The translations under genes were made by a program, and so were the position numbers. 61,097 nucleotides of DNA from positions 1-61,097 of the forward strand of contig JAFAAN010000153.1 in NCBI GenBank assembly GCA_023426545.1, given 5' to 3'. Origin of the DNA: Pseudomonadota bacterium. Lineage in GTDB: Bacteria > Myxococcota > Myxococcia > Myxococcales > Myxococcaceae. The notes under the pieces were generated by a model. The model ran no database searches. It saw only the letters and a program-made list of their open reading frames with translations, and was not told the DNA's origin. Positions 7,929 through 16,160 of this stretch are shown piece after piece. The stretch's first letter is position 1; the number at the start of each line of letters is the position of its first letter.

Positions 7929-8726
7929 TCAGATGAGGCCGCCGATGATTGACCCGGCCGTCTGAAGTCCCGCGCCAATGAGCCCAGAACGCCCTGCAGC
8001 TGCACCTTGAGTCGCCTGCAGGCCAATCTGGTTGTAAGCGAGGTTCTGGTCCGTGAGCAGTCGCTGCATGTCCATGGCTGCCTGCTGCTGGGCCATGGAA
8101 AGGCTCATTCCAGAATTTAGATAAAATTGCGTCGCTTGGTCATTCATTTGCCGCTGCGTCACTTCGGACTGAAGGTTGGCGAGATTCGTCTGCTGTTGGA
8201 GATTTGCCTGCTGGGCAGCAAGGTCGATGTCCTGACCACGCATGGACTGCGTGAATTGGCCGAGTTGCGCCATGGCAGCCTGCTGCTCCTGCGCGCGCAG
8301 CACGGCAGAGTCATTCGCTGCCTGCTGCCCCATCAGCCCGGCCTGAGCTGCCACTTGGCGCGCCGCAGCAGCGCCACCCATGCCGCGCTGGGTGTTCGCC
8401 AGGGCCGCGGCCTGCTGGAAGTTTCGGTCGGTGGCTCCCTGGAGCTGCGCCTGGGCAACTGACGGCCCCTGTCCGTCCGCAGCTTGCGTGAGGCGCCCCA
8501 GCAAGGCCATTTGTGCCTCGCGCGCCTGCCCCTGCTGGGCGGTGTTGATTTGCGCTGCCTGGGTGGTCGCACCACTGCGGTGGCGCGACTGCGCAGCCCC
8601 CTGGGACAGGGTGCTGTGAAACAACCCGGCGTCAGGGATGTTCTGGGCGCTCTGGTCTATGTCCTGCGTCTGGACTCTGTACCTACCCGTGCCGAAGAAG
8701 CCAGGAGACTGGTTGTAGTTGGCCAT
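7929..8726 (-). CDS. Gln/Ala-rich virion protein with glycine-rich C-terminus
   Basis: 265 aa, extremely rich in Q and A (for example AAQQANLQQQTNLANLQ). The C-terminal tail GLIGAGLQTAGSIIGGLI has a membrane-inserting, Gly/Ile pattern. This combination of low-complexity helix and glycine-rich end resembles podovirus internal or DNA-injection proteins. It lies 8 nt downstream of the nozzle-like gene in the same operon. The exact role is inferred from position. Confidence 0.55.
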   Translation of the reverse strand: MANYNQSPGFFGTGRYRVQTQDIDQSAQNIPDAGLFHSTLSQGAAQSRHRSGATTQAAQINTAQQGQAREAQMALLGRLTQAADGQGPSVAQAQLQGATDRNFQQAAALANTQRGMGGAAAARQVAAQAGLMGQQAANDSAVLRAQEQQAAMAQLGQFTQSMRGQDIDLAAQQANLQQQTNLANLQSEVTQRQMNDQATQFYLNSGMSLSMAQQQAAMDMQRLLTDQNLAYNQIGLQATQGAAAGRSGLIGAGLQTAGSIIGGLI

Positions 8727-8734
8727 GCGTCACC

Positions 8735-11700
8735 TCAGAGATTGCGTGTTGCGGGGAGTCGCGCGAGGCCGCGCTGAATGCCGAGCAGCAGGGAAAGCCC
8801 ATTGAAACTCACGTCTCCCACGTCCTCCTCTGGCTCGAAGACGAAGACGAAGCGGAGCGCCTGGCACTGCTGGCGCCTGAGGAAGTGCCGCACCTGGAAG
8901 ACGCCGTCTGCTGGGAATAGCCACTCGGCAGTGTCGACGGGCGCTGACTCGTCGTAGTCGGCGTACACCTGACACCGCACTGTGAGACCGCACTCCGCCG
9001 ACGCAAGCAGGAGCATTCGCCAGATTCGCTGGGCGCCCTGGATTCCGGCGTACTTCAGCCAGGACGTGCCCACCTTCATGGCTAGAGTGGTGTTGCCACC
9101 CTCAGCCTTGCTGGTGGCCGAGTCCTTCCGGATGGCCCCCGACGAATGCAGGTAGTGCGGCACCTGCCCGTAGAGGACTGCGTCAACAGCGGGTTGTTCC
9201 GTCCACACGGCCCACTGTCCGCCCTCGTAGCACCAGACAAGTGTCGTGCCCTCTGCGGTGAAGAAGCGAGCCTCGCGACGCGCTTGCACGTCCAGGGCGC
9301 CCACTACAGTCAGGCCGGCGTAGCGCTCTACACCTGTCGCCGCTGTCACCTCCTCCATCGTTCGACTCAGCAGGACGATTTCAGACGCCGATGTCTGCCG
9401 CAGCAAACCAGCGGGCACACGGAGAATGGAGCGCGGGTTGGAACACCCCACGCTGCCGGTGATGTACTGCGGACTGGAGAAACCATTGGCGCCACCAGTG
9501 ACGTCGGGCCCCTGGCCCCACATCACGTACTCGGCCCGCTCGGTGAAGAAGACGAGCTTGTCATCCAGCGTGCCCAAACCAACCAGCGCGCCGGTGTCCG
9601 TCGGCAGCCGCCCATAGAACTCATCGGCCCATGCGACGCCGTCAATCTCTGCGGCCGGAAGCGAGTACGAGAAGCGCGTTTCGCCGTCCATTCGCACCAC
9701 GACGAAGTAGTCCTGATACCGGTGGATGAAGCGGTACGCAGGAGGCGGCCGGTGGTCGAGTTCTCCTCCTGTGCGGTACAGCACCTCGTTGGTTCGGATG
9801 GCAGCGTCTGACGCAGATGCGTTGATGACGACAGTGCTCGCCGTGTATGACACCGGGTCAGGCTGCCGGTAGGAAAACGACGCCGGAGTGGTGCGGTAGT
9901 AAATCGAGCCGTTGGCCTCGGTGCGGTAGAGCGCAATGCAGACGCCCTGCTTGCGCGTCAGGCGCAGTGGAGGGACCTCCACCAGCGCTTGGAGCCCAGC
10001 AGTCTCCAACGTCATCGACAACGGCGCGGAGGGCGTTGATTGGTGTCGGCGGCCCGTCGAATCGGTCCACTCGTACACTGCGACGAACGAGTACCTGCCT
10101 GCGGACAACGCACCGCCCGGCGGAAACGTAGCCGCGAGCCCCTCCGGGTAGAGGTGGAACCCGTCTTCAGCCCAGGTGGCACCGTCGTACAGCGCGGGAG
10201 ATGCTCCACCGACATGCAATGCCGAACCATCCGCGGCATGCGGCACCTGCGCGGGAGGCAGCTCGCGCAGCACCACGCGGGAGAGCCCAATCGCGGAGAC
10301 GTCGTCGATGAATCCGCCCTCTACCCCGGAAACCTCAAGCGCCGGCCGCCCCTTATCCGGGACGACAAAGGCAATCCCCCCATCGGCAGTCATGTACGGC
10401 CGCGGCAGCCCAGCTACGTTTACATGCCCTGGTGGCGTCCCTGGCGTTGCTATACGGCCCGACTCTCCGTCCAGAGCCCGAGCCAAGACACGCAGCCCAG
10501 GCGCATCCCCATCCACGACAAAGAAGGTGGGTTGGAGTCCAGGACGGACGTCGCCATAGTCCACGACATAGGTACAGGGCAGCAGGATGCGCCCGCCGTA
10601 CACAACCGCCTCCCCTGCCAAGCGTAGTCCCCATCCCCACGAAGTGAGAGGTGCCACCAGTGCTCCGGATGCAGTGATGCGGCCGCGACTGATTGGTGCC
10701 TTGGCAGTCGGCTCTGCGTACACCTCAATCGCGCCATCAGGACGCCGTACAGCGGCGACGTGGCCAGGCACCAAGCCGTACGACACTGTAAATCGCGCTG
10801 TTGTTGTCAGCGCGCTATTGAGGATGCGGGCCTCCATCGGCCCGCTGATGCTGGTGTAGTAGAGGTAGTGCGCCTGAAAGTCCGGTGGTGTGTACAGGGC
10901 AAAGTGATGAGGTGCGGGCTGCCCACCAGACGTCACGGGCGCCAACTCTGCAGACCATTGGTCCGTGAGCGCGTAAAATTGATTCAGGGGCCACACCACA
11001 GAGAGCCCCGTACCGGCCCCAGTGGAAGGCAATGTGAGCTCAATGCTGGTGGCCTGCCCCGCGTTATAGAGGCTGCGCGTGGCGCTCCAGGTAGAGCCAC
11101 CGTCAAGGCTCCAGCGGAACTGACTCGTCGTTCCGTTGATGGCGAGTCGCACGGAATACGCCGACGTCACCTGCTCGCTGCGGACGCACAGCAGAGGAGC
11201 GAGTCCGCCACGAGATGACGTACCAGTGAATGACGACATCCGGTAGCCGGTGTCAGTGAACCCCAAGTCCACCGCGGCGCCATCCAGAGTCAACGCGGAC
11301 GAGACGCGCTGGAGAAACGCCCCGCGATTGCCCACGGTGTACAAGACGAGCGCTTGCGTATTGCTGTAGGCGCTCACCGCAATCTCGTATGGTGTAGCGA
11401 CTTCGCTATCCCGGTACGAAAGATTGCTGACGAGTTCGTTGGCGGCGGTGATGGATGTCGGATTGGCGGGGCTGAAGGTGGCTCCCCAAAGATGTCCCTT
11501 AGTCGCGTTGCTCGTCGTCCAGAAAATGAGGACCCGCGCGGCCAGCGTCACAACACGCACCTGGGTGCGCCATGGCTCAACACCCAAGACGTCCTCACCG
11601 AGCAGCCGCGAATCAATGAGGCGCACGCCCGTGGCCTCGTCGATGACGGTTGCTCGCACTTCACGTCGGGAGCCATTGACCTCCGACCACGCTGTCACCG

Positions 11701-12073
11701 CATAGCCGGAGAGGTAGCCGACGGCGTAGTTTTCGGCGGAGCGCGGGCGGGCCACTACCTGTCGCACGTCGAAGGAGTAGGGCCTTGCGTCAATGGCGTC
11801 GCCGCGCTGCACCCAGGTGCCGTTGGCAGCTCGGCTGTCGATTCCGTTGGCCGTCCAGCGCAGCAACTCGCGCTCCGTAGAGGCAAGGGCCAGCGCAGGC
11901 GTGGAGGCGTCCGCCACTACCTCGGTGCCTGGGCGACGGTGCGGCACGTCCGCGGTCGGGAAGCAGACGTTCTCCAAGTCCAGCAGTTTTCCCTGGATGA
12001 CACGGCGACGGTTGTCGCGCGTCTCCAGTCCGCCAGTGAATTCGACGTCTACCTGCCGCTCCTCGAGCGCCAT
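8735..12073 (-). CDS. Tail nozzle-like structural protein (tail tubular protein B type)
   Basis: 1112 aa; MALEERQVDVEFTGGLETRD is taken as the N-terminus. The sequence is beta-rich, with a run YRFIHRYQDYFVVVRMDG, then GLGTLDDKLVFFTERAEY. This fits the 'label / query / state' beta-propeller pattern of podovirus nozzle proteins. It follows the adaptor-like gene in the order typical of T7-like and P22-like tails. The protein is longer than T7 gp12 (about 800 aa), so an extra domain is likely. The preceding gene ends 4 nt before this start. Confidence 0.6.
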   Translation of the reverse strand: MALEERQVDVEFTGGLETRDNRRRVIQGKLLDLENVCFPTADVPHRRPGTEVVADASTPALALASTERELLRWTANGIDSRAANGTWVQRGDAIDARPYSFDVRQVVARPRSAENYAVGYLSGYAVTAWSEVNGSRREVRATVIDEATGVRLIDSRLLGEDVLGVEPWRTQVRVVTLAARVLIFWTTSNATKGHLWGATFSPANPTSITAANELVSNLSYRDSEVATPYEIAVSAYSNTQALVLYTVGNRGAFLQRVSSALTLDGAAVDLGFTDTGYRMSSFTGTSSRGGLAPLLCVRSEQVTSAYSVRLAINGTTSQFRWSLDGGSTWSATRSLYNAGQATSIELTLPSTGAGTGLSVVWPLNQFYALTDQWSAELAPVTSGGQPAPHHFALYTPPDFQAHYLYYTSISGPMEARILNSALTTTARFTVSYGLVPGHVAAVRRPDGAIEVYAEPTAKAPISRGRITASGALVAPLTSWGWGLRLAGEAVVYGGRILLPCTYVVDYGDVRPGLQPTFFVVDGDAPGLRVLARALDGESGRIATPGTPPGHVNVAGLPRPYMTADGGIAFVVPDKGRPALEVSGVEGGFIDDVSAIGLSRVVLRELPPAQVPHAADGSALHVGGASPALYDGATWAEDGFHLYPEGLAATFPPGGALSAGRYSFVAVYEWTDSTGRRHQSTPSAPLSMTLETAGLQALVEVPPLRLTRKQGVCIALYRTEANGSIYYRTTPASFSYRQPDPVSYTASTVVINASASDAAIRTNEVLYRTGGELDHRPPPAYRFIHRYQDYFVVVRMDGETRFSYSLPAAEIDGVAWADEFYGRLPTDTGALVGLGTLDDKLVFFTERAEYVMWGQGPDVTGGANGFSSPQYITGSVGCSNPRSILRVPAGLLRQTSASEIVLLSRTMEEVTAATGVERYAGLTVVGALDVQARREARFFTAEGTTLVWCYEGGQWAVWTEQPAVDAVLYGQVPHYLHSSGAIRKDSATSKAEGGNTTLAMKVGTSWLKYAGIQGAQRIWRMLLLASAECGLTVRCQVYADYDESAPVDTAEWLFPADGVFQVRHFLRRQQCQALRFVFVFEPEEDVGDVSFNGLSLLLGIQRGLARLPATRNL

Positions 12074-12077
12074 AGCC

Positions 12078-12497
12078 TCACTCCGGCGGCAGCGCGAGCA
12101 GCCGCAACGTGTACGTGCGTCCCTCGGAGAGCCCGTCCACCCGGACGATGCGCACCGCGAGGTACTGCCCTGCCCTGTCCGGACGCCAGCGCAGCGGCAG
12201 CCCCGACAGGACATCGCCGGAGTCCTCCACCGCGCCCAGCAGCGCCACTGCCTGCGGCGCCGCTGGGAAGGAGGGCGACAGCAGGAGGACGCGATTCAGC
12301 GCGACGCCGGGCGCCGGTGCCACAACCGAAACCGCCACCACCTGCCCGCGGAGATTGGAGAGTCCAAGGCCACCGTTGAGCACCTTCTCTCGGAGTTCCT
12401 CTGCGAAGTCGGCGGTGTGCCGCTCCAGGCGGGCCAGCACCTCTTCCTTGGGGCGGAACACTTTGAAGGGCCGCGGCAGCATTACCGGCGACTCCAT
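12078..12497 (-). CDS. Small virion-operon protein
   Basis: 139 aa, starting MESPVMLPRPFKVFRPK. A charged helix (residues 20-37) is followed by beta-rich sequence with the end GLSEGRTYTLRLLALPPE. It overlaps the end of the adaptor gene by 16 nt. Not recognised; its place between adaptor and nozzle genes suggests a tail component. A start at the second Met, 15 nt downstream, is also possible. Confidence 0.55.
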   Translation of the reverse strand: MESPVMLPRPFKVFRPKEEVLARLERHTADFAEELREKVLNGGLGLSNLRGQVVAVSVVAPAPGVALNRVLLLSPSFPAAPQAVALLGAVEDSGDVLSGLPLRWRPDRAGQYLAVRIVRVDGLSEGRTYTLRLLALPPE

Positions 12498-13156
12498 GGC
12501 CGCGGGTAGCGGAAGTCGTCCGGAAAATCGACGTCGGCCACCCTCTCCACCTCGCCCGGTTTGCGCTTGGGGGCCAGCGCGTTGATGCGCTGGTCCTCCA
12601 GGGCGAGGCGCTGCGCCAGCCCAGTGGTGTCGCGCTCCGCTTTGCTGAGGAACTTCAGGCCGGCGTGCACCACTGCCCACTCCTCCCAGGATTGAGGGAA
12701 GTCGGCCGCATCCGTGTCCGCGACGAGTTGTGTCCGCAGCGGGATGTAGGACAACACGGCCGGCATCGGCGTGCCAAAACCCGGGAGGAACTGGAGCGCC
12801 TGCCCGCGCAGCATGTACCGCACGTCTTCGGGACGCATCCCCGTGGCACTGCGCCACCGGTTGCGCTCTGCCCAGGGGCACTCCACCAGGGCCAGCCATT
12901 GGGTGGAGGACACCTGCACGTCAATGCCCAGCAACTTGTAGAAGTCGGCTGGCAGCGAATGTGACGCCCCCGTCAACGAGACGGAGACGTCACGGGCGTA
13001 GTAGTCCTCCCAGACGGCCACCAACTTGTCATAGAGCGCGTCGAGGCTGCCGTTGACGAAGCGGTTGAGCTCCGGCGTCTCCACGAAGCTGGAGCCCTCC
13101 GCATCCACCGCTTGCAGCACGCGCTCGCGGAACGTGGCCAGGGTGACGGCGGGCAT
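12482..13156 (-). CDS. Head-to-tail adaptor (tail tubular protein A-like)
   Basis: 224 aa. MPAVTLATFRERVLQAVD and VETPELNRFVNGSLDALYDKL match the start of podovirus adaptor proteins, where helices bind the portal. DVSVSLTGASHSLPADFYKLLGI and a later WAVVHAGLKFLSKAERDT region are also typical. It lies two genes after the capsid block and before the nozzle-like gene, as expected for a ring between portal and nozzle. The family is assigned from pattern and synteny. Confidence 0.6.
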   Translation of the reverse strand: MPAVTLATFRERVLQAVDAEGSSFVETPELNRFVNGSLDALYDKLVAVWEDYYARDVSVSLTGASHSLPADFYKLLGIDVQVSSTQWLALVECPWAERNRWRSATGMRPEDVRYMLRGQALQFLPGFGTPMPAVLSYIPLRTQLVADTDAADFPQSWEEWAVVHAGLKFLSKAERDTTGLAQRLALEDQRINALAPKRKPGEVERVADVDFPDDFRYPRPWSRR

Positions 13157-13393
13157 TCAGTCCTCCTCGGACGGCTCCTCGGAGTAGCCCGTGCACGCGC
13201 GGACGAAGTCCTTCAGTGCCCGCCGGAAGCCGTCGACGTCGTCGGCCTTCACCGCATCGAAAGCAGCCTGGGCCGCCACAGCCTCCGCCTCCTCCTCGGA
13301 GACTTCGGGCGTGTCCTCCTCGCCGGAGCCCTCCACCTCGGGCTTTCCGGTGAGGAGCAGCCCGAGCATCGCCTTCTTCTTGTGCCCTTCCAT
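13157..13393 (-). CDS. Small acidic virion-operon protein
   Basis: 78 aa, with a basic start (MEGHKKKAMLGLLLTGKP) and a strongly acidic remainder (EEDTPEVSEEEAEAVAAQ ... EEPSEED). Its start codon touches the stop of the upstream gene. Function unknown; it could be a tail assembly factor or an adaptor accessory protein. Confidence 0.5.
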   Translation of the reverse strand: MEGHKKKAMLGLLLTGKPEVEGSGEEDTPEVSEEEAEAVAAQAAFDAVKADDVDGFRRALKDFVRACTGYSEEPSEED

Positions 13394-13773
13394 CAGCGCA
13401 CCGCGTTGGACATCGAGGAGATGATAATCTGGAAGTAGACGCGGTTGGCAGCAGCCGCGGGCACGTCCGCAGCGGCGCCGGCGTCGTCGAGGAGTGTCAC
13501 CGTCCAGGTGATGACGCCGTTAGCCCGCGTGACGCCGCCCAGGGTGGGAGTGAAGAGTCCGGCCGTGCTGCCGGTGCCGGATGCCACCAGGGAGACGACA
13601 GCAGCGGCCTGGACGTCCAGAGTGACGGTGTACGCGCCCACGTCAGTGCGCGTCACCTTGATGCCCTTGGAAACGTCCGTGGGCTGCGCGGCGCCGTTGG
13701 GGGCGAAAGACGCCCCCAAGAAGGTCTGCTCAGGCAGAAATGCCTTGAGGTCGTAACGAGTCGAGAGGGCCAT
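13393..13773 (-). CDS. Virion-associated protein, possible head decoration protein
   Basis: 126 aa. Beta-rich, rich in T, V, A and G (KVTRTDVGAYTVTLDVQ, NGVITWTVTLLDDAGAA), with no signal peptide. It directly follows the capsid gene, where decoration or head-completion proteins often lie. This is inference from position only. Confidence 0.5.
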   Translation of the reverse strand: MALSTRYDLKAFLPEQTFLGASFAPNGAAQPTDVSKGIKVTRTDVGAYTVTLDVQAAAVVSLVASGTGSTAGLFTPTLGGVTRANGVITWTVTLLDDAGAAADVPAAAANRVYFQIIISSMSNAVR

Positions 13774-13797
13774 GGGAGCCTCGTGTCAGGGGTTGGC

Positions 13798-13822
13798 GGG
13801 CGGGGCTGACTGCTCCCCGCCC
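13798..13822 (-). terminator. Hairpin after the capsid gene (attenuator-like)
   Basis: GGGCGGGG and CCCCGCCC pair across a 9-nt loop, just after the capsid stop codon. There is no T-run. It lies inside the operon, so partial termination or 3'-end protection that favours capsid mRNA is likely (inference). Confidence 0.45.
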
Positions 13823-13828
13823 AGAGGC

Positions 13829-15037
13829 TCACCGCACCGTCGGCAACTTGATGACGGCATTGGTGCCCGGCTCCTCGCACTTGAGGTTGCCGTAGTACGC
13901 CCACTCAGACCCGAACCCATCGCCTGATTGCGTGCGCCGCTTGTCGAGACCGTCGTCGTCGATGATGTGAGGAGCGTCATCGACGCTCTCAAACGTCCAC
14001 GACTCGAGATTCAAGGGATAGGCGTAGCCATCGGGGAAGTACATGTCTCCGAAGAGAAGGGCCGTGCCGATGCGGATGGCGCGAACGCCCACCTCGTATT
14101 CGGTGACGACCTCTTCGATGACGATTCGCCGCGACTCAGCCTCCTTGACTGCGATGTTGAAGTCCTCCATGGAGCAGAAGATGTGCGAAGGGAGCGCGCC
14201 CTCGCGCCGGATGATGCCCATGCCAGACTGGATGGCATCGATGATGCCGGCGGCCGCGGAGGAGTCGACGCGGATGCCAGCCAGACGCACCGGGTCGACG
14301 GAGCGGTCCACTCCACCGAAGTTGTCGCCGGACACGGGCTTGGTGAAGGGAATCCACGCCTGGATGCCCTTCATCTTCTGGTCATAGTCGCCGTCGATGT
14401 AGAGCCAGTCGTTGTTCTGTGGAGCCCATCCGCCCACCGCGGTGAAGGTGAGAACGCCCGTTTGCCGGTCGATGGACGTCACCCTGCCGGTTCCGGCGCG
14501 CATGGTGCCGCCGTTCCCCGTCTTGTTCGGGTTCGCCTGGAGGATGTCATCGACTTCGAGTTGCACTGACGACGCATTCGACGCGAATGTGATGGTGGTG
14601 CCGGAGATGCTGAGAATCTGACCAACCGCGCCTGAACCATCACCCGCCAAACCGGCCGCAATGGAACGCCTGAGACGGTCCTCGCCATGCTTCATGGACC
14701 GGCTCCACGCACTGACGATGGCGCCTTCATTGCTCTCAGACGCCTTCATCGTGAGACGGTCCACGCTGACGATGGCGTAGTCTCGCGCCCAGTCCAGGTT
14801 GAAGCGCTTACCCTTCTGCGGCGACTGGTTCGCCCGTGCCTTGTCGATGTTGGACGACCGCCCCGTGGCCGAGCTGTACTCCACAGGGACAATCATGGAC
14901 TCGCCCGTCGCCTTCGGGTCCTTGTCCACCATCATCATGAATGGAGCGTTCTGGTCGCGGTAGATGGTCCAGGGAATGCCCTTGGGGTAGCGAATCTTGT
15001 AGGCGTAGGCGAACTGCGGATTGTCGAGGATGCTCAT
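13829..15037 (-). CDS. Major capsid protein
   Basis: 402 aa, starting MSILDNPQFAYAYKIRYPKG. The protein is large, acidic and has a well-spaced alpha/beta pattern. It has GRVTSIDRQTGVLTFTA, then a segment IHAI-like around the DMYFPDGYAYPLNLESWTFE region, and ends in an AVIKLPTVR strand. It follows portal and scaffold genes at the expected place for the coat protein and is of the usual length. The fold (probably HK97) cannot be confirmed from sequence reading. Twelve extra in-frame codons upstream are ignored because they overlap the likely ribosome site. Confidence 0.75.
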   Translation of the reverse strand: MSILDNPQFAYAYKIRYPKGIPWTIYRDQNAPFMMMVDKDPKATGESMIVPVEYSSATGRSSNIDKARANQSPQKGKRFNLDWARDYAIVSVDRLTMKASESNEGAIVSAWSRSMKHGEDRLRRSIAAGLAGDGSGAVGQILSISGTTITFASNASSVQLEVDDILQANPNKTGNGGTMRAGTGRVTSIDRQTGVLTFTAVGGWAPQNNDWLYIDGDYDQKMKGIQAWIPFTKPVSGDNFGGVDRSVDPVRLAGIRVDSSAAAGIIDAIQSGMGIIRREGALPSHIFCSMEDFNIAVKEAESRRIVIEEVVTEYEVGVRAIRIGTALLFGDMYFPDGYAYPLNLESWTFESVDDAPHIIDDDGLDKRRTQSGDGFGSEWAYYGNLKCEEPGTNAVIKLPTVR

Positions 15038-15082
15038 GCGAGCGCAACCAGACGCCACGCATGGCAGTGCCAAGGCGCAGCG

Positions 15083-16126
15083 TTACGAAGGGCGCCAGCC
15101 GTTCTTGTAGGCCAGCAACCGCTTCTTCGGGGAGAGGAGTTCCGAGCCGGGAGACTGCGGAGGCGCTTCGCCTCGCTGAGTCGTCACCGTCTTCGGGGCT
15201 TTGCCCTGGCTCGTGGCAGTGGGTGCAGCCTTGGTACTTCCAGCAGAGGCAAGCTTGGCGCGTACTTTTTTTGTTGTCAATCCCTTCTCGTGTCGTTCCA
15301 GCAGTTCCGCTTCGACTTCTGCCGCGGCGGCGAGGTAGTCGGCCTGCGTGAGCGGCCGGTACGCGGTCCGCTGCGACTTGGCCTCCTTCGCACGCGTTTG
15401 CCCCAGGGCGACGAGCTTGTCGGAGACGCGCTGCTGCGCCTCCTCCGGGTAGACCAGGGAGAGTTCGAAGTCGTCGGCCTTGGCAGCCACGGCGGCCCAG
15501 CCGTCGGCAAGGAATTTCTCTCCCGCGGCGGCGCGCTGCTGAGCTTCGTACTCGGCACGCTGCTCGCCCAGCGACTTCTTCTCCTCCTCACGCTCCGTTT
15601 TCAGCGCCTCCAGGGACTGCTCTAGTGCGTCGAGCTTCTCCAGGCGCGCCTTCACGTCCACGGGCAACTCCCCCGGCTGACGAGTGGCGGCCCCCTTCCG
15701 GCCTGCCACCACCTTCGAGGTGAGTTGCTCAAGGAACTTGTCCAGGTTGTCCTCGCCGGCCAGCCGCTCGGCCACGGCCAGCGGGTCCCCCTTCTCCATG
15801 AGGGACTTGAGTTCAAGCAGCGGCGCCAGTTCCTTCTCCCGGGCCGCCAGCGTCTCCTTCTCCTTGGCCAGTGCCGCCGACTGCTGCTTGTTCTCCTCGA
15901 TGCGCGCCTTCGCCGCACGCTGTGAGGCCAGGGCACGCGTGAAGGCCGCCGGATCGATGGGCTTGGCCGCTGGGGCCGCAGGCTCCTTGAGCGGCTCAAC
16001 AGGCGCCGCTCCGGGCTTCGGAGGGGCCGCGGGGGCGGGAGGTGCCTTCGCCACAGTCGGAGCGGCGGGCGTGGCTGTGGCGGCCTGCGCGCCGGGGGCG
16101 GCAGGGGTTGCTGGACTCGTGCTCAT
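15083..16126 (-). CDS. Scaffolding protein
   Basis: 347 aa. A Pro/Ala-rich N-terminus (1-65) is followed by long charged coiled coil (about 70-250: AKARIEENKQQSAALAKEK, LEQSLEALKTEREEEKKS). A basic C-terminus (SPKKRLLAYKNGWRPS) ends the protein. This is the normal layout of a podovirus scaffold, whose basic end binds the coat protein. It sits between portal and capsid genes. Confidence 0.75.
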   Translation of the reverse strand: MSTSPATPAAPGAQAATATPAAPTVAKAPPAPAAPPKPGAAPVEPLKEPAAPAAKPIDPAAFTRALASQRAAKARIEENKQQSAALAKEKETLAAREKELAPLLELKSLMEKGDPLAVAERLAGEDNLDKFLEQLTSKVVAGRKGAATRQPGELPVDVKARLEKLDALEQSLEALKTEREEEKKSLGEQRAEYEAQQRAAAGEKFLADGWAAVAAKADDFELSLVYPEEAQQRVSDKLVALGQTRAKEAKSQRTAYRPLTQADYLAAAAEVEAELLERHEKGLTTKKVRAKLASAGSTKAAPTATSQGKAPKTVTTQRGEAPPQSPGSELLSPKKRLLAYKNGWRPS

Positions 16127-16160
16127 GTCGGGGACTCCCTCGGTACGACGGTGCTACGGG

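Noticed and set aside
13829..15073. A longer N-terminus for the capsid protein (MALPCVASGCAR...)
   Set aside because: The extra 12 codons lack a ribosome site and do not look like a capsid N-terminus; ATG at 15,037 was preferred.
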